The notes under the pieces are model-generated. The model was not told the DNA's origin and did no database searches. It was given only the letters and a program-made list of their open reading frames with translations. The position numbers and the translations under genes were made by a program. A stretch of DNA of 59,950 nt, taken from positions 1-59,950 of the forward strand of contig JAEUHY010000047.1 in the NCBI GenBank assembly GCA_016795325.1. Reading direction: 5' to 3'. This stretch comes from Planctomycetota bacterium (GTDB lineage: Bacteria > Planctomycetota > UBA1135 > GCA-002686595). The first letter of the stretch is position 1; every line of letters starts with the position of its first letter. Positions 1-8,724 of the stretch are shown one piece after another.

Positions 1-1
1 G

Positions 2-49
2 CTCGAGCCCGACGCGCTCGAGCAGCTGCGCAAGCTCGGTTACCTCTGA
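2..49 (+). CDS. C-terminal tail of a sulfatase-like protein (partial)
   Basis: An open frame enters from the left edge and stops at TGA (47-49). Its last residues read LEPDALEQLRKLGYL. The ending L-x-x-L-G-Y-L is common at the C-terminus of type I sulfatases and related exported proteins of planctomycetes. Only 15 codons are visible, so the family assignment rests on this tail alone. Confidence 0.4.
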   Translation, partial: LEPDALEQLRKLGYL

Positions 50-87
50 CGAACGGCGCCGTACAACCGGTCAGCGTCGGATCCCGA

Positions 88-1098
88 TCAGGGCCGGATC
101 CCGAAGTGCGCGCCGGCCGTCAAGCCGATCGGGAACCCCGCCGCCGGGTCGCGGTACCAGTACTGCGCGTCCACCGTCGCTCCTGGCAGCAACGCGGCGT
201 CGGCGCCGGACGCGATCCACGCATTGAAGTCGAAGTGGAACGAGCCGCTGCAGTCAGCGCCGAGCGACGAGCCGCCCGAGTCGAGCGTGGGCGTGCGCCG
301 CAGCGGCGGAACGACGAGCAAGCTGCCGCCGCCGAACGGCACGTTCTGGCGACCGTGAAGTGAATAGAACAGCAAGCCGGCCTTCTGATTGACGATCTGT
401 GCTGCGTCCAGCGTGAAGCCGCTGCCAGAACTCGCGCTGGGCGCGCCGTTCAAGGCGAGCGTGGGCATGCAACCCGCCGAGTTGAGCTTCGCCGCGCCGA
501 ACACCTCGGGCGTCGGCCCGTTGGATCCGTTGGCGCGGATCATGAACACGCCGGCGACGCCGAGCGTCGCGACGCTGTTCACGCCGTACGCGCCGGGGAA
601 CGTCGGATCGAACGTGCCCGGGCCCCACCCCGTGGCGAACCAGGCGCGGCCTTGGTTGGGCGTGTTGGGATCCATCGTCGCCGGATCGAAGTTGGCGTTG
701 GTGCTGAGCACCGCGCCCACGAAGAACGAACCGTTCACCACCGCCGGCGGCACGTCGTAGCGCGCGAAGGTCTGCTGCCCGCCGTTCTTGACCTGCGTCT
801 GGACCGAGGTGAGCAGGAGCGCCTGGTTGGGATCGCCGAAACCGCCGAGGTCGCGCCACACGCAGATCGTCACGGGCCGGCCGGTCGGGACGTTGCCGAA
901 CATGAGTTCGACCGAGGTGATCGTCGTCGGCGTCGCCACGCTCAGACGGTTCATCCAGCACAGATCCTCGGGCAACGCGTACGACAGCGAGTAACCAGGG
1001 ACGCCGTCGTCGATCTTGATCGTCTGGGCGCTGGCGTCGCGCGCGAACGGGACGAGCAGCGAGAAAACACTCCACAGCACGGGCTTGGGGAGAAACAT
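88..1098 (-). CDS. Exported surface protein with planctomycete C-terminal domain
   Basis: This 336-residue protein begins with a signal peptide (MFLPKPVLWSVFSLLVPFAR, cleavage expected after ASA). The ATG at 1098 is preferred over an upstream in-frame start because AAGGAGG lies 8 bases before it. The first ~200 residues form a beta-rich region without a recognised motif. From about residue 215 comes a domain with a fixed pattern: N-S-x-G-C, P-S-A, V-N-Q-K-x-G-L-L-F-Y, R-T-P, C-S-G, then Q-Y-W-Y-R-D-P and a terminal hydrophobic strand. Four other exported proteins here carry the same domain. It probably serves surface display or sorting, which is inference. No enzymatic residues were seen. Confidence 0.75.
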   Translation of the reverse strand: MFLPKPVLWSVFSLLVPFARDASAQTIKIDDGVPGYSLSYALPEDLCWMNRLSVATPTTITSVELMFGNVPTGRPVTICVWRDLGGFGDPNQALLLTSVQTQVKNGGQQTFARYDVPPAVVNGSFFVGAVLSTNANFDPATMDPNTPNQGRAWFATGWGPGTFDPTFPGAYGVNSVATLGVAGVFMIRANGSNGPTPEVFGAAKLNSAGCMPTLALNGAPSASSGSGFTLDAAQIVNQKAGLLFYSLHGRQNVPFGGGSLLVVPPLRRTPTLDSGGSSLGADCSGSFHFDFNAWIASGADAALLPGATVDAQYWYRDPAAGFPIGLTAGAHFGIRP

Positions 1099-1407
1099 CG
1101 GACACCCTCCTTGTGGTGAGCGTCCGCCGTCGGCCGGAGCTTGAACTCCGTGGCGCCGCGGCGGTCGCGCTCGTCCGCCCGAGTGCAAGCGCCGCGCCGC
1201 TCCGACCGGTGGGTTTCACGCACCGGCGCGCGCAAGTCCTTCCGCGCGCCCCAGACCAGGGTTTCGCGGTCGCCTCTGCGCAGCAGATGAGCACCGGCTA
1301 CGAACTACAGAGGCGTGCAGCTGGAGTGTGCTGCGCAGCTAGGAGCACGCGAATTCGCAGGGCCTACAACGCGCTTGCAAGACGTGCCGAGCCACTGACC
1401 TACGAAG

Positions 1408-1508
1408 GCGGCGGTCGTACGGTGCCAGAGCAATTTGTCCCACGCCTCCGGCGCGCGGCGCGCGCCGGCGGCGTGGGACAAATTGCTCTGGCACCGTACG
1501 ACCGCCGC
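1408..1508. repeat. 101-bp near-perfect palindrome
   Basis: Bases 1408-1457 are the reverse complement of 1459-1508, with a single mismatched pair (1447/1469) and base 1458 at the centre. The arms include GGTGCCAGAGCAATTTGTCC and its complement. Both strands therefore encode the same peptide across the element. At ~50 bp with essentially no loop, the stem is far larger than an intrinsic terminator. Confidence 0.9.
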
Positions 1509-1533
1509 GTCGGCAAGATCTACAACGCGAGTT

Positions 1534-1555
1534 GGCGGTACGGCGCCGTACCGCC
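1534..1555 (-). repeat. 22-bp perfect palindrome, possible terminator
   Basis: GGCGGTACGGC followed by its exact reverse complement, 12 bases beyond the stop codon of the minus-strand gene ending at 1568. It may terminate that transcript, although no T-run follows. The 16-mer GTTGGCGGTACGGCGC (1531-1546) recurs exactly at 54947-54962, which hints at a dispersed palindromic family. Confidence 0.55.
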
Positions 1556-1567
1556 GATTCGATCCGG

Positions 1568-2263
1568 CTACTTCTTGGCCTTCGCCGCGCGCGCCGCGGT
1601 GAGCTTCTCCCACAGCTTGTCGGCATTCTTCTGCACGCCCTTCTTGCAGCCGCCGCAGCACAGCCGGTACAGGCGCGTGCCCCACAGGTAGTCGAGCGGC
1701 TCGCCCATGCTGCCCAGCGGCTCATCGGTCACAGCGCAGGTCTCGAACGGGTAGTCCGCCTTCTGCTTGGCGATGTACGCCTCGAACAACTTCTTGAGCT
1801 TCGCCTCGGGGTCCTTGCGCACCGCGGCGACGCAGTCGTTGCAGCACACCTTGAGCAGGTACGTGCCCTGCACCATCGACACCGCGTCGTCACCGAGCTT
1901 CTCGCCGCTGACCAGGCACGTGTCGAGCGGATAGGCCGCCTTCTGCTGCTCGATCACCGCCGCATCGATGGCCTTGAAGACCTTCTCCTTGTCCTTGCGC
2001 GCGGGCTCGACGCAGTCGTTGCAGCACACGCGCACCAGGCGCTCGTCGACGAGCACGTCGACCGCGCCGGCGCCGAGTTCCTTGCCGCTGACCACGCACT
2101 TGCTCAGCGGGTACGCGCCCTTCTGCGCCAGGATCTTCGCGGCTTCGACCTTCGCGGCATCCGCGGCGGCGGGCTTAGCGGCCGGCGCATCCTGCGCCGC
2201 GCTCAACGTGCTCCAGCCCAACACAACGCCCACGCACACCAGCGCGCTCAGCAGGAACTTCAT
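1568..2263 (-). CDS. Exported protein with three YHS/TRASH-like Cys repeats
   Basis: This 231-residue protein starts with a signal peptide (MKFLLSALVCVGVVLGW, cleavage near SAAQ). A GGAG box precedes the ATG. After an Ala/Lys linker come three repeats of about 50 residues. Each has Y-P-[LF]-x-x-C-x-V-[ST]-x-x-x-L-G and then V-C-C-N-D-C (twice) or L-C-C-G-G-C (third copy), followed by a short charged helix. The Cys spacing resembles the metal-binding YHS/TRASH fold, so a periplasmic metal-binding role is plausible but unproven. The protein ends in a Lys/Ala-rich tail at a TAG stop. It is monocistronic as far as can be seen. Confidence 0.7.
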   Translation of the reverse strand: MKFLLSALVCVGVVLGWSTLSAAQDAPAAKPAAADAAKVEAAKILAQKGAYPLSKCVVSGKELGAGAVDVLVDERLVRVCCNDCVEPARKDKEKVFKAIDAAVIEQQKAAYPLDTCLVSGEKLGDDAVSMVQGTYLLKVCCNDCVAAVRKDPEAKLKKLFEAYIAKQKADYPFETCAVTDEPLGSMGEPLDYLWGTRLYRLCCGGCKKGVQKNADKLWEKLTAARAAKAKK

Positions 2264-2499
2264 CGTTTTCTCCGGAGTTTTCGGGGACCAACCGACCGAC
2301 GGGCCGCGGGCGCGGCGCACGTTCAACAGCCTGACACCGCCCGCCGCAAACGACAAGGCGACTCGTCCCTCGGGTGAGTCACCCGCGGTGCGAGCCGCCT
2401 TTTGATGTCGTAAGCATGCCGCACACGGATGTGTGCGACGCGCAAGTGATACCGCATCGCCTGCGCCGTTGCAAAGCCCTCGCGAACGGCGCGCGAGAC

Positions 2500-3312
2500 T
2501 CATCGCGCGGCGCGCCGCGCCGCCACGGCCCGCTCGAGCGCGCCGATGACGCGCATGCGTTCGAGCGCGTGGCGCACACGCTCGCCGCGCGGCGTCTCTT
2601 CGAAGGCGAGCTCACGCGTTGCAGCGCGGCACAGCTCGAGCACGCCGGCCGCGGCTTCGAGGTCGCGCGCCCGCACGTAGCTCGCGGCCCACGCGTCGTA
2701 GGCGCGGATGCGCGTGAACACGTTGCGGCTGTCCTCGGCCACTTCGCGCAGCAGGCGCCGGCCGGCGTCGAGTTCGCCGAGCTCGAAGTGCGCACGCGCC
2801 GCCGCGCACGCGGCCTCCTCGCGCAACGCCGCCGGAGCGCCGTCGACGCGCGCCGCTCGCACGAACGCTGCGAGCGCTTCGGTCCAGCGCTCGGCGCGCC
2901 GCTCGAGGGCGCCGAGCTGCGACCACGCGCGGCAGCGCCACAGCGCCGGGACCTCGGCGCGCGTCGCGCGGACCAGTTCGTCGCGCGCGGCGGCCGGATC
3001 GCGCGCCGCCAAGAGCAGCTCCGCCGCCTCGAGCGCCGCGCGCGCGGCCCACTCCGCGCTCGCATCCGGCGCTTCGCGCACCGCGCGGAACGCCGCCGCA
3101 GCCGCGAGCTGCGCCGCACGGCGCTCGCTCGGAGGCGCTTCCCGCACGGCGCGCTGAAGCTGCTCGGCCCGTGCGAACGCGCGCTCCGCCGCACCCTGCG
3201 CGGGCCCCGGCTCACGAGCCGTCGGCGGGCGTGGCGAGCTTTCGCTCAGCGCGCCGCCCGCCGCGAGCAGCGCCAGCGCAGCAGCCGCCGCCGCACGCGG
3301 GCCCACGCTCAT
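2500..3312 (-). CDS. Exported Ala/Arg-rich helical (TPR-like) protein
   Basis: This 270-residue protein has an N-terminal hydrophobic stretch (A-A-A-A-A-L-A-L-L-A-A-G-G-A-L) that acts as a signal or anchor. The rest is helical and rich in Ala, Arg and Glu. Pairs of helices resemble degenerate tetratricopeptide repeats, for example W-S-Q-L-G-A-L-E-R-R-A-E-R-W and the following A-A-F-V-R-A-A. No enzymatic motif was seen. The ATG overlaps the stop of the upstream ECF sigma gene as ATGA (3309-3312), so the two are translationally coupled. In this arrangement the second gene may be an anti-sigma partner or the regulated output, but it lacks a recognisable zinc anti-sigma motif. Confidence 0.65.
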   Translation of the reverse strand: MSVGPRAAAAAALALLAAGGALSESSPRPPTAREPGPAQGAAERAFARAEQLQRAVREAPPSERRAAQLAAAAAFRAVREAPDASAEWAARAALEAAELLLAARDPAAARDELVRATRAEVPALWRCRAWSQLGALERRAERWTEALAAFVRAARVDGAPAALREEAACAAARAHFELGELDAGRRLLREVAEDSRNVFTRIRAYDAWAASYVRARDLEAAAGVLELCRAATRELAFEETPRGERVRHALERMRVIGALERAVAARRAAR

Positions 3313-3884
3313 CGGAGCACCTCGTTCGCGCGCCGCGCCGCCTCGCAGCGCTGCTCGAGATCGCGCGCGAGCCGCCGCCGGGCTCGGTACAGCCGACACT
3401 TGGCATTCTTGGACTCGATCCCCATGCGGGCCGCGATGGCGCCGAGCGACTCGCCCCCGTAGTAGTCGAGCAGCAGCGCCGCTTCGTTCGGGCGCATGCT
3501 GCGCAGCGAAGCCTGGAGCCACTCGAGCGCTTCGCCGCTGGTCACCGCTCGGCCGCCGATGATCAGCGTCCCCTCCGCCGCGCCGCCCTCGGCGACGCAG
3601 GGCGTCTGCTCGAAGTCGAACTCGTCGACCCCCGGGCAGATCTCGCGGCGCCGTCGCACACGGTCGCGCAGCACGTTCGCGGCGATCGACAGCGCCCAGC
3701 TCGCGCGCCGCTCGGGCCGCGTCACCTCGCCGCGGAAACGCGCCGCGCGCAGCAGCGTGTCGTGCACCACGTCGTCGACGTCGCTCTGGTCGCGGCAGCG
3801 CCTGCCGAGCCAGCCGCGGACCATCGGCTCCAATGCGCACAACTCGCTCCACTCGACCGCCCCGGTCTCCACGCTTCGTTCCAC
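3309..3884 (-). CDS. ECF-type RNA polymerase sigma factor
   Basis: This is an extracytoplasmic-function sigma-70 factor of about 191 residues. Region 2 is visible as D-V-D-D-V-V-H-D-T-L-L-R-A-A-R-F and S-W-A-L-S-I-A-A-N-V-L-R-D. Region 4 is visible as L-R-S-M-R-P-N-E-A-A-L-L-L-D-Y-Y followed by S-L-G-A-I-A-A-R-M-G-I and K-N-A-K-C-R-L-Y-R-A-R-R-R-L. The GTG at 3884 is chosen because GAGGAG precedes it by 6 bases; an upstream ATG would add a low-complexity Arg/Pro leader. The gene is coupled by a 4-bp overlap to the exported protein downstream. Confidence 0.85.
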   Translation of the reverse strand: MERSVETGAVEWSELCALEPMVRGWLGRRCRDQSDVDDVVHDTLLRAARFRGEVTRPERRASWALSIAANVLRDRVRRRREICPGVDEFDFEQTPCVAEGGAAEGTLIIGGRAVTSGEALEWLQASLRSMRPNEAALLLDYYGGESLGAIAARMGIESKNAKCRLYRARRRLARDLEQRCEAARRANEVLR

Positions 3885-4262
3885 AGCACGCTCCTCGCGC
3901 TCGACGCCCCGCTGCGCTGGCGCGGCGGGACGTCCGCTCGCGCTCGCACAACGCGGCGAAGAGACGCGCGACCCGCGGGCGTGTCGCGCGTGGGGACAGG
4001 CTGGGAACAACTGCGGAAGCCGACAGCGCGCGCGCGGCTGGGGAGCGTTGCGCCCCAGTTCGCAGCGGCGCCGTCGCGAGCGGTGGCACGAGCCGCGTCA
4101 GCCGCGCTCCATCCCGTGCGCACCAAAGCGAGCGAGCGGAAGATCCCGCCTGGGACCTCCCGCTCGCCGTGGATTCCGCCGTTTGCGCTGGCGGAGCGAA
4201 GTTGTCGGGCGCGTGCACCCCCGGCTCGCCGACTCGCGAACCGGAGCGACGCGCCGCCGCGC
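3885..4262. other. Gene-free interval (378 bp)
   Basis: This interval lies between an exported TPR gene ending at 4263 and the ECF sigma gene starting at 3884, both on the minus strand. Frames across it are Arg/Pro/Ala-rich and look non-coding. The sigma-gene promoter is expected here, but no clear element was seen. Confidence 0.5.
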
Positions 4263-5390
4263 TCAGCGCCGCTGGTTGCGCGCCTCTTGCGCCCAGTTCG
4301 AACCCGGGAACTGCGCGATCAGTCGGCCGTACATCGTGCGCGCGTTGGGCCGCTGGTCTTCGCCCATGAGATCGAACGCACGCCCGGCGTAGTACATCGC
4401 CTTCGGCACGAAACGCGCTTGGTCCTTGTAGACGACCGCCACGCGCATGTACGCGAACACACATTCCTTCAGCGTCGCCGGAGCTTCGGGCGCGCCGGCC
4501 TTGAGCTGCTCGGCGCCTTGCTGGAACAGGCAGTCGCCCAGGCCCGTGTAGGCGCCCGCGAGCGTGAGGTCATCGGCCTTGGGGTCCTTGACGACCTCCT
4601 GGTAGATCTTCAGCGCCTTGGCGAAGTCCTTGGTCTCGCCTTCGATGTAGGTCTCGGCTTCGGCGACCTTCGCGCGGCTGCGCACGATCGGGTACTGCGT
4701 CCCCGCCTGACCGGCGATCTCGACGACGCGCTCACGCCGCTTGGCGCCGCGCAGGGCAGGGTTGAGCAACGCCTCGAGCAACGACGCTTCGAGCTTGTAG
4801 GCCTGCGACAAACCCTTGGTCTCGACGAACTGCTTGAAGCCCGCCGCGGCCGCGGCCGCGTCCTCCTGCTTGCCCAGTTCGCGCAGCGCCTCGGCCTTGG
4901 CCGCGAACGCAAACGCCGCCTGGCGCGAGTCGGGCAGCTTCTCGATCAGCTTGTCCGCGAGCACCACCACCTTGCCGAGCGACTCCTGGCTCGCGATCGA
5001 CTGGTTGACCTCGATCGCGCGGCGCAGCGCGTGGCCCGGCGCCCAGTCGGGCTTGTCCTTCTTGATCTCGCCGCTGAGCACGCCGTCGGCGTACGACTCG
5101 AAGTCCTCCGCCGCGTCGGCGAGGTTGTTGTCGCCGACCGACTCTTCGGCCGTCTCGAGCAGCTTGGGCAGCTTGGTGAACTCGATGCGCAGCACGCCGT
5201 CGGCGTCCTGCGTCTGCTCGCCCGCCTTGCTCTTGGCCTTGTAGACCACCCCCTGGAGGGTGTCGCGGATCACGTCGCCCTCGATCGTCGTTCCGTTGGT
5301 CAGGAAGATGCGGTCCGCGTGAGCGGCCGCACACACGAGCAGGGCGGCGGCCAGGGCCGACGAGGCGCGACGGAGCGGGGCGAAGGTCAT
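4263..5390 (-). CDS. Exported TPR-repeat protein
   Basis: The protein is 375 residues from the ATG at 5390. A signal peptide (R-R-A-S-S-A-L-A-A-A-L-L-V-C-A-A-A-H-A) is followed by a short beta module, I-F-L-T-N-G-T-T-I-E-G-D-V-I. That module resembles the N-terminal module of the DUF1570-type protein at 40716-41903 (V-T-L-K-N-G-K-S-V-E-G-R-V-I-R-D-T). The remainder is helical, with repeats spaced like tetratricopeptides, including a final pair around A-R-T-M-Y-G-R-L-I-A-Q-F-P-G-S. It probably acts as a periplasmic scaffold. No catalytic residues were recognised. A longer upstream reading exists but is Arg-rich and non-coding in character. Confidence 0.75.
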   Translation of the reverse strand: MTFAPLRRASSALAAALLVCAAAHADRIFLTNGTTIEGDVIRDTLQGVVYKAKSKAGEQTQDADGVLRIEFTKLPKLLETAEESVGDNNLADAAEDFESYADGVLSGEIKKDKPDWAPGHALRRAIEVNQSIASQESLGKVVVLADKLIEKLPDSRQAAFAFAAKAEALRELGKQEDAAAAAAGFKQFVETKGLSQAYKLEASLLEALLNPALRGAKRRERVVEIAGQAGTQYPIVRSRAKVAEAETYIEGETKDFAKALKIYQEVVKDPKADDLTLAGAYTGLGDCLFQQGAEQLKAGAPEAPATLKECVFAYMRVAVVYKDQARFVPKAMYYAGRAFDLMGEDQRPNARTMYGRLIAQFPGSNWAQEARNQRR

Positions 5391-6056
5391 GGATCGGATG
5401 GGTGGATCGAGACGGTCGGGTACGGGCGAGGACCTACCTCGCGCAGCCAGCGCGGCTACCCGAGGGGGCGGAGAGGATACGCGGGGGCGGCGCGAGCGGG
5501 CAAACTCGGAGCGGATCGCGGCGCGCGGGCGCACCGCAATGGGGCCCAGCGCGAGCGCGCCCGCGGCCTCGGCGGCGTCCGCGCGGCTGGCCGAGTTCGT
5601 TCGGCGCCTCGTCTGCGCCGCGTGTTGACCGCTCGCACGCTCGGAGGCCCGCCCGGGCGTCCGGTGCGTCCGGCCGTTCCTCGCCGGCGCTGTCGTTCGC
5701 TCGGCAGGCCGGCCGCAACTCGCCGACGACGCGGCTGGGCGCGCGAGGAGAGTTCGTCGGCTGCGGCGGCGCAGACGGAGTGGAACGCGCGCGCGGCTCT
5801 CCACGGGCCGCGGAGCAACGGCGACAAGCGGTCCGTCGGCTCGTCGTCAACTCGTCGTCGCTCCGTCGTCGGCTCACCGTCGTCGGCTCACCGTCGCCCC
5901 ACGCGGCGCGCCGGCCGCGCTGGAACGGCATCGACGAGCCCTCGAGCTACGCGCGCGTGGCGTCGAGCCGCAGCGGCGCAAGTTCAACGACGGCCGCGTT
6001 GAAGCACCACATGCGAGCACGGCGCCGCGCCGCCTCACGGCGCGGCGCGCGGCAAC
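5391..6056. other. Gene-free interval (666 bp) with a 14-bp tandem duplication
   Basis: No frame here has a coding character; all are Arg/Ala/Pro-rich. The only structure seen is CGTCGTCGGCTCAC repeated directly (5864-5877 and 5878-5891), followed by a partial third start. The promoter of the TPR gene starting at 5390 should lie at the left end. Confidence 0.5.
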
Positions 6057-6875
6057 TCACACCGCGTCGCAGCCAGGCTCGGCGCGCGGCCATTCGCCGG
6101 CGCCCAGGCGGCGCAGCGCGATCATCTCCGCGACGACGGACACGGCGATCTCCTCGTGCGTGCGGGCGCCGATCGGCAGCCCCATGGGCGTGCGCACACG
6201 TTCGAGAAAGCGCGCGTCGACGCCGCGTGCGACGAGTTGCTCGAAGAGCTGCACGCGTTTGGCCTTGCTGCCGATCATCCCCAAGTACCGCGGCCGCGCG
6301 CCGGCGCGGAACAGGGCCTCGAGCACCTCGCCGTCCTTGTCGTGGCCGCGCGTGACCGCCACCACGAACTTGTCGTCGGCCGGGAGCGCGCGCCGCGCGA
6401 GCTCGTCGAACTCGGCGCAGTCCGTGGCGTCGGCGTCGGGGTGGCGCGCCGCGCTCGCGAAGTCCGCGCGGTCATCGACCACCGTGACGTGGAAGCCGGC
6501 CATGTGCGCGATCTTGGCGATCGCGGCCGAGACGTGCCCGCCGCCGAACAGCCACAGCCGCGGCACGACGATCGGCTCGACGAAGATCTCGAGCTGGCCG
6601 CCGCAGAGCAGACCGCTGTCGGGGTAGTCGCGCTCGTTGAGCGCGAAGGCCAGCGTGCGCGAGCGCTCGTCGCGCATCGAGGCGAGCGCCGCTTCGAGAA
6701 CCTCGGCCTCCAGACAGCCGCCGCCCACCGTGCCCACGAAGCTGCCGTCGCGCCGCACGAGCATCTTCATCGTGGTCTTGCCCGGCGTCGAACCTTGGGT
6801 CTTCACGATCGTGCACAGCGCGCAGGGTTCGCCCGCGTGCTGCAGCCGCACGATCTCCTGGTAGACGTCGCTCAT
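6057..6875 (-). CDS. XdhC/CoxI-family protein
   Basis: The protein has 272 residues. The N-terminal XdhC/CoxI domain shows C-A-L-C-T-I-V-K-T-Q-G-S-T-P-G-K, then V-G-T-V-G-G-G-C-L-E. The C-terminal Rossmann domain shows L-W-L-F-G-G-G-H-V, V-V-D-D-R, and Y-L-G-M-I-G-S-K-A-K. This is the full two-domain layout. XdhC proteins handle the sulfurated molybdenum cofactor for xanthine dehydrogenase-type enzymes, but no molybdenum hydroxylase gene is in the window. The gene starts 16 bases after the lipoprotein gene stop, so it is likely the last gene of a kinase, lipoprotein, XdhC operon on the minus strand. Confidence 0.88.
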   Translation of the reverse strand: MSDVYQEIVRLQHAGEPCALCTIVKTQGSTPGKTTMKMLVRRDGSFVGTVGGGCLEAEVLEAALASMRDERSRTLAFALNERDYPDSGLLCGGQLEIFVEPIVVPRLWLFGGGHVSAAIAKIAHMAGFHVTVVDDRADFASAARHPDADATDCAEFDELARRALPADDKFVVAVTRGHDKDGEVLEALFRAGARPRYLGMIGSKAKRVQLFEQLVARGVDARFLERVRTPMGLPIGARTHEEIAVSVVAEMIALRRLGAGEWPRAEPGCDAV

Positions 6876-6891
6876 CGGCGTTTCGAGGCGC

Positions 6892-8724
6892 TCATTCGAG
6901 CAGGTATAGGCGCGGGTCGAGCGCGACGAGATCGACCGGCTTGCCCTCGGCCGCCTCGCGCGCCCACTGCATCGCGACCTCTTCGACCCAGCGCCGGTCG
7001 ATGCGCGGCCGCGGACCGAGGTCGAAGCTGCGCTGGAAGTACATCAAGGCCTTGATCGGATCCTTGCGGTGCACGAGCTCGATCATGCCCAGGTTCTGGT
7101 TCGCGTCCCCCACGCCTTCGGTGATGAGCTCACGCTCTTGCGCGCTGCGCGCTTCGTCGGCCATCTGCTGCGAGCCGACGCTCACGCAGTGTTGCAGCAG
7201 TCGCTCCGCTTCTTCGACGCGCGAGGGATAGTGGTAGACGAGCATCAACGCGTAGCTGTTGACCCAGCGCACGTTGTCGGGCGCGAGGTCCGCGCAGGCC
7301 TTGTACGCGTCGCAGCACGCGGCGATCACCGCGCGCGCTTCGCTCTCGAGCCGAGCGGCGCGCGCCTGGAGTTCGGTGCGCGCGCGTTCGTCCTGCGCAC
7401 GCGTCGCCTCGCCGCGCAGCTCGCGCGCGTGCATCAGCATCGGCACGCCCCACTCGCGGTGGAAGAAGCCGACGTTGTTGGCGACTTCGGCGTCCTTGGG
7501 CCGGAACTCGCGCATCTTCGCGCCGATGCGCGCCGCGCGGCCGGCCGCTTCGTAGTCGAACTCGTCCTTCGCGCCGCGCAGTGCGCGGTCGGCGAGGTAC
7601 TCGAGCCCGTTGAAGCCCGAGGCGATGCGCCCTTCGAGCCGGTATTCGATGCCGCCCTCGAGCACTTCGGCGGTCGCCAGGAAGGCGCGCTCGGCGCCAG
7701 CGTCGTCCCCGGCGTTGAACAGCGACCAGCCCACGCCCGCGCGGCACATCACCTCGTAGCCCTTGCAGCTCGCCTCGTACTTGGGCTCCGCGCTGCGGCA
7801 GGCCACGAACTGCTCCTCGGCGCGCACGAAACGTTCGACGGCGTCCGTCTTCGCGGCGAGGTCGGCGAGCGCGAGCTCGAACAGCTCGCTGGCGTAGAAC
7901 CACAGCGTCAGCGGCGACGCGGAAGCCGAGTTGGCGAGCGCTTCGTAGTACGACGCGACCGACTCGGAGCCCTCGACCGCGCGCAGCGCCTGCACGAAGC
8001 GCTTGTGCGCGTTTTCGTCGTCGGGCGCGACGCGCACGAGGTTGCCGAGCACGTCCGCGGCCGCGCTGTCGCGCTGCTCCCACTGGAACAGGCTGGCGAG
8101 TTGACCCAAGGCCCACGCGTCCGAGGGCGTCGCGGCGAGGCGCGAGAGCAGACGCTCCTCGAGCTGCGCGCCGAACTCGCCCGCCTGTTCCGCCGCGGCT
8201 TGTTTGGCCGCGATGTAGCGGTCGAACTCGATCTCGATGAGCAAGCGCTCTTGCCCGGGCGTGAGCGAACCCAGGTCCTTCTCGGCGCGCGCGACGAACT
8301 CGAGCGCCTGTTCGGGGCGCAGCAACATGCGCGCGGCGCGCGCGGCTTCGAGGTCGAGCTCCGGATCGCGCGAAAGCGCCTGCGCCTTGGCCACCGAGGC
8401 GATGACGTCTTCGTAGTAGAACTGCGGCTGCGTGTCGTTAGCGGCCACGTCGAGGCAAGCGCGCACGCGCAGCAACCACGCCGCGCGATCCGCCGGATGG
8501 CTCGCGTGGATCGGGTCCAACTCCGCGAGCGCCTCGCGCGCCCGGCCTTCCTTGAGGAGCGCGCGCACGGCGTCGAGCGAGGCCGCACTTGCCGCACTCG
8601 CTTCGGCGGCGACGCGCTGCGTTGCTCGGGGCTGCGACGGCTCGCCGGCGCCCGAGTCGCCCGAGTTGGGCGTCGAACATGCAGCAGCGGAGAGGGCGAG
8701 GGCGAACGTGAGCGGAGTGCGCAT
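6892..8724 (-). CDS. TPR-type lipoprotein
   Basis: This 610-residue protein starts with a lipoprotein signal (M-R-T-P-L-T-F-A-L-A-L-S-A-A-A-C), Cys16 being the expected lipidation site. The mature part is almost entirely helical, with a repeating pattern of paired amphipathic helices such as A-L-L-K-E-G-R-A-R-E-A-L-A-E-L and A-L-M-Y-F-Q-R-S-F-D-L-G, as in tetratricopeptide proteins. No catalytic motif is visible. It sits between a TPR-bearing membrane kinase gene (120 bp upstream) and xdhC (16 bp downstream), so it may be a periplasmic or outer-surface partner of the kinase. That functional link is inferred from position only. Confidence 0.75.
   Translation of the reverse strand: MRTPLTFALALSAAACSTPNSGDSGAGEPSQPRATQRVAAEASAASAASLDAVRALLKEGRAREALAELDPIHASHPADRAAWLLRVRACLDVAANDTQPQFYYEDVIASVAKAQALSRDPELDLEAARAARMLLRPEQALEFVARAEKDLGSLTPGQERLLIEIEFDRYIAAKQAAAEQAGEFGAQLEERLLSRLAATPSDAWALGQLASLFQWEQRDSAAADVLGNLVRVAPDDENAHKRFVQALRAVEGSESVASYYEALANSASASPLTLWFYASELFELALADLAAKTDAVERFVRAEEQFVACRSAEPKYEASCKGYEVMCRAGVGWSLFNAGDDAGAERAFLATAEVLEGGIEYRLEGRIASGFNGLEYLADRALRGAKDEFDYEAAGRAARIGAKMREFRPKDAEVANNVGFFHREWGVPMLMHARELRGEATRAQDERARTELQARAARLESEARAVIAACCDAYKACADLAPDNVRWVNSYALMLVYHYPSRVEEAERLLQHCVSVGSQQMADEARSAQERELITEGVGDANQNLGMIELVHRKDPIKALMYFQRSFDLGPRPRIDRRWVEEVAMQWAREAAEGKPVDLVALDPRLYLLE

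Larger units (their letters stand above)
1099..1567. other. Gene-free interval with two palindromes
   Basis: This 469-bp gap lies between two minus-strand genes. It holds the 101-bp palindrome at 1408-1508 and a perfect 22-bp palindrome at 1534-1555 just past the stop codon of the upstream gene. The interval has no convincing coding frame; the readings on both strands through the palindrome are mirror images of each other. The promoter for the gene starting at 1098 should lie in its left part, but no clear box was recognised. Confidence 0.6.

Noticed and set aside
3171..6002. A 943-codon plus-strand frame
   Set aside because: It covers three motif-bearing minus-strand genes and is Arg/Pro-rich, with no domain signature.
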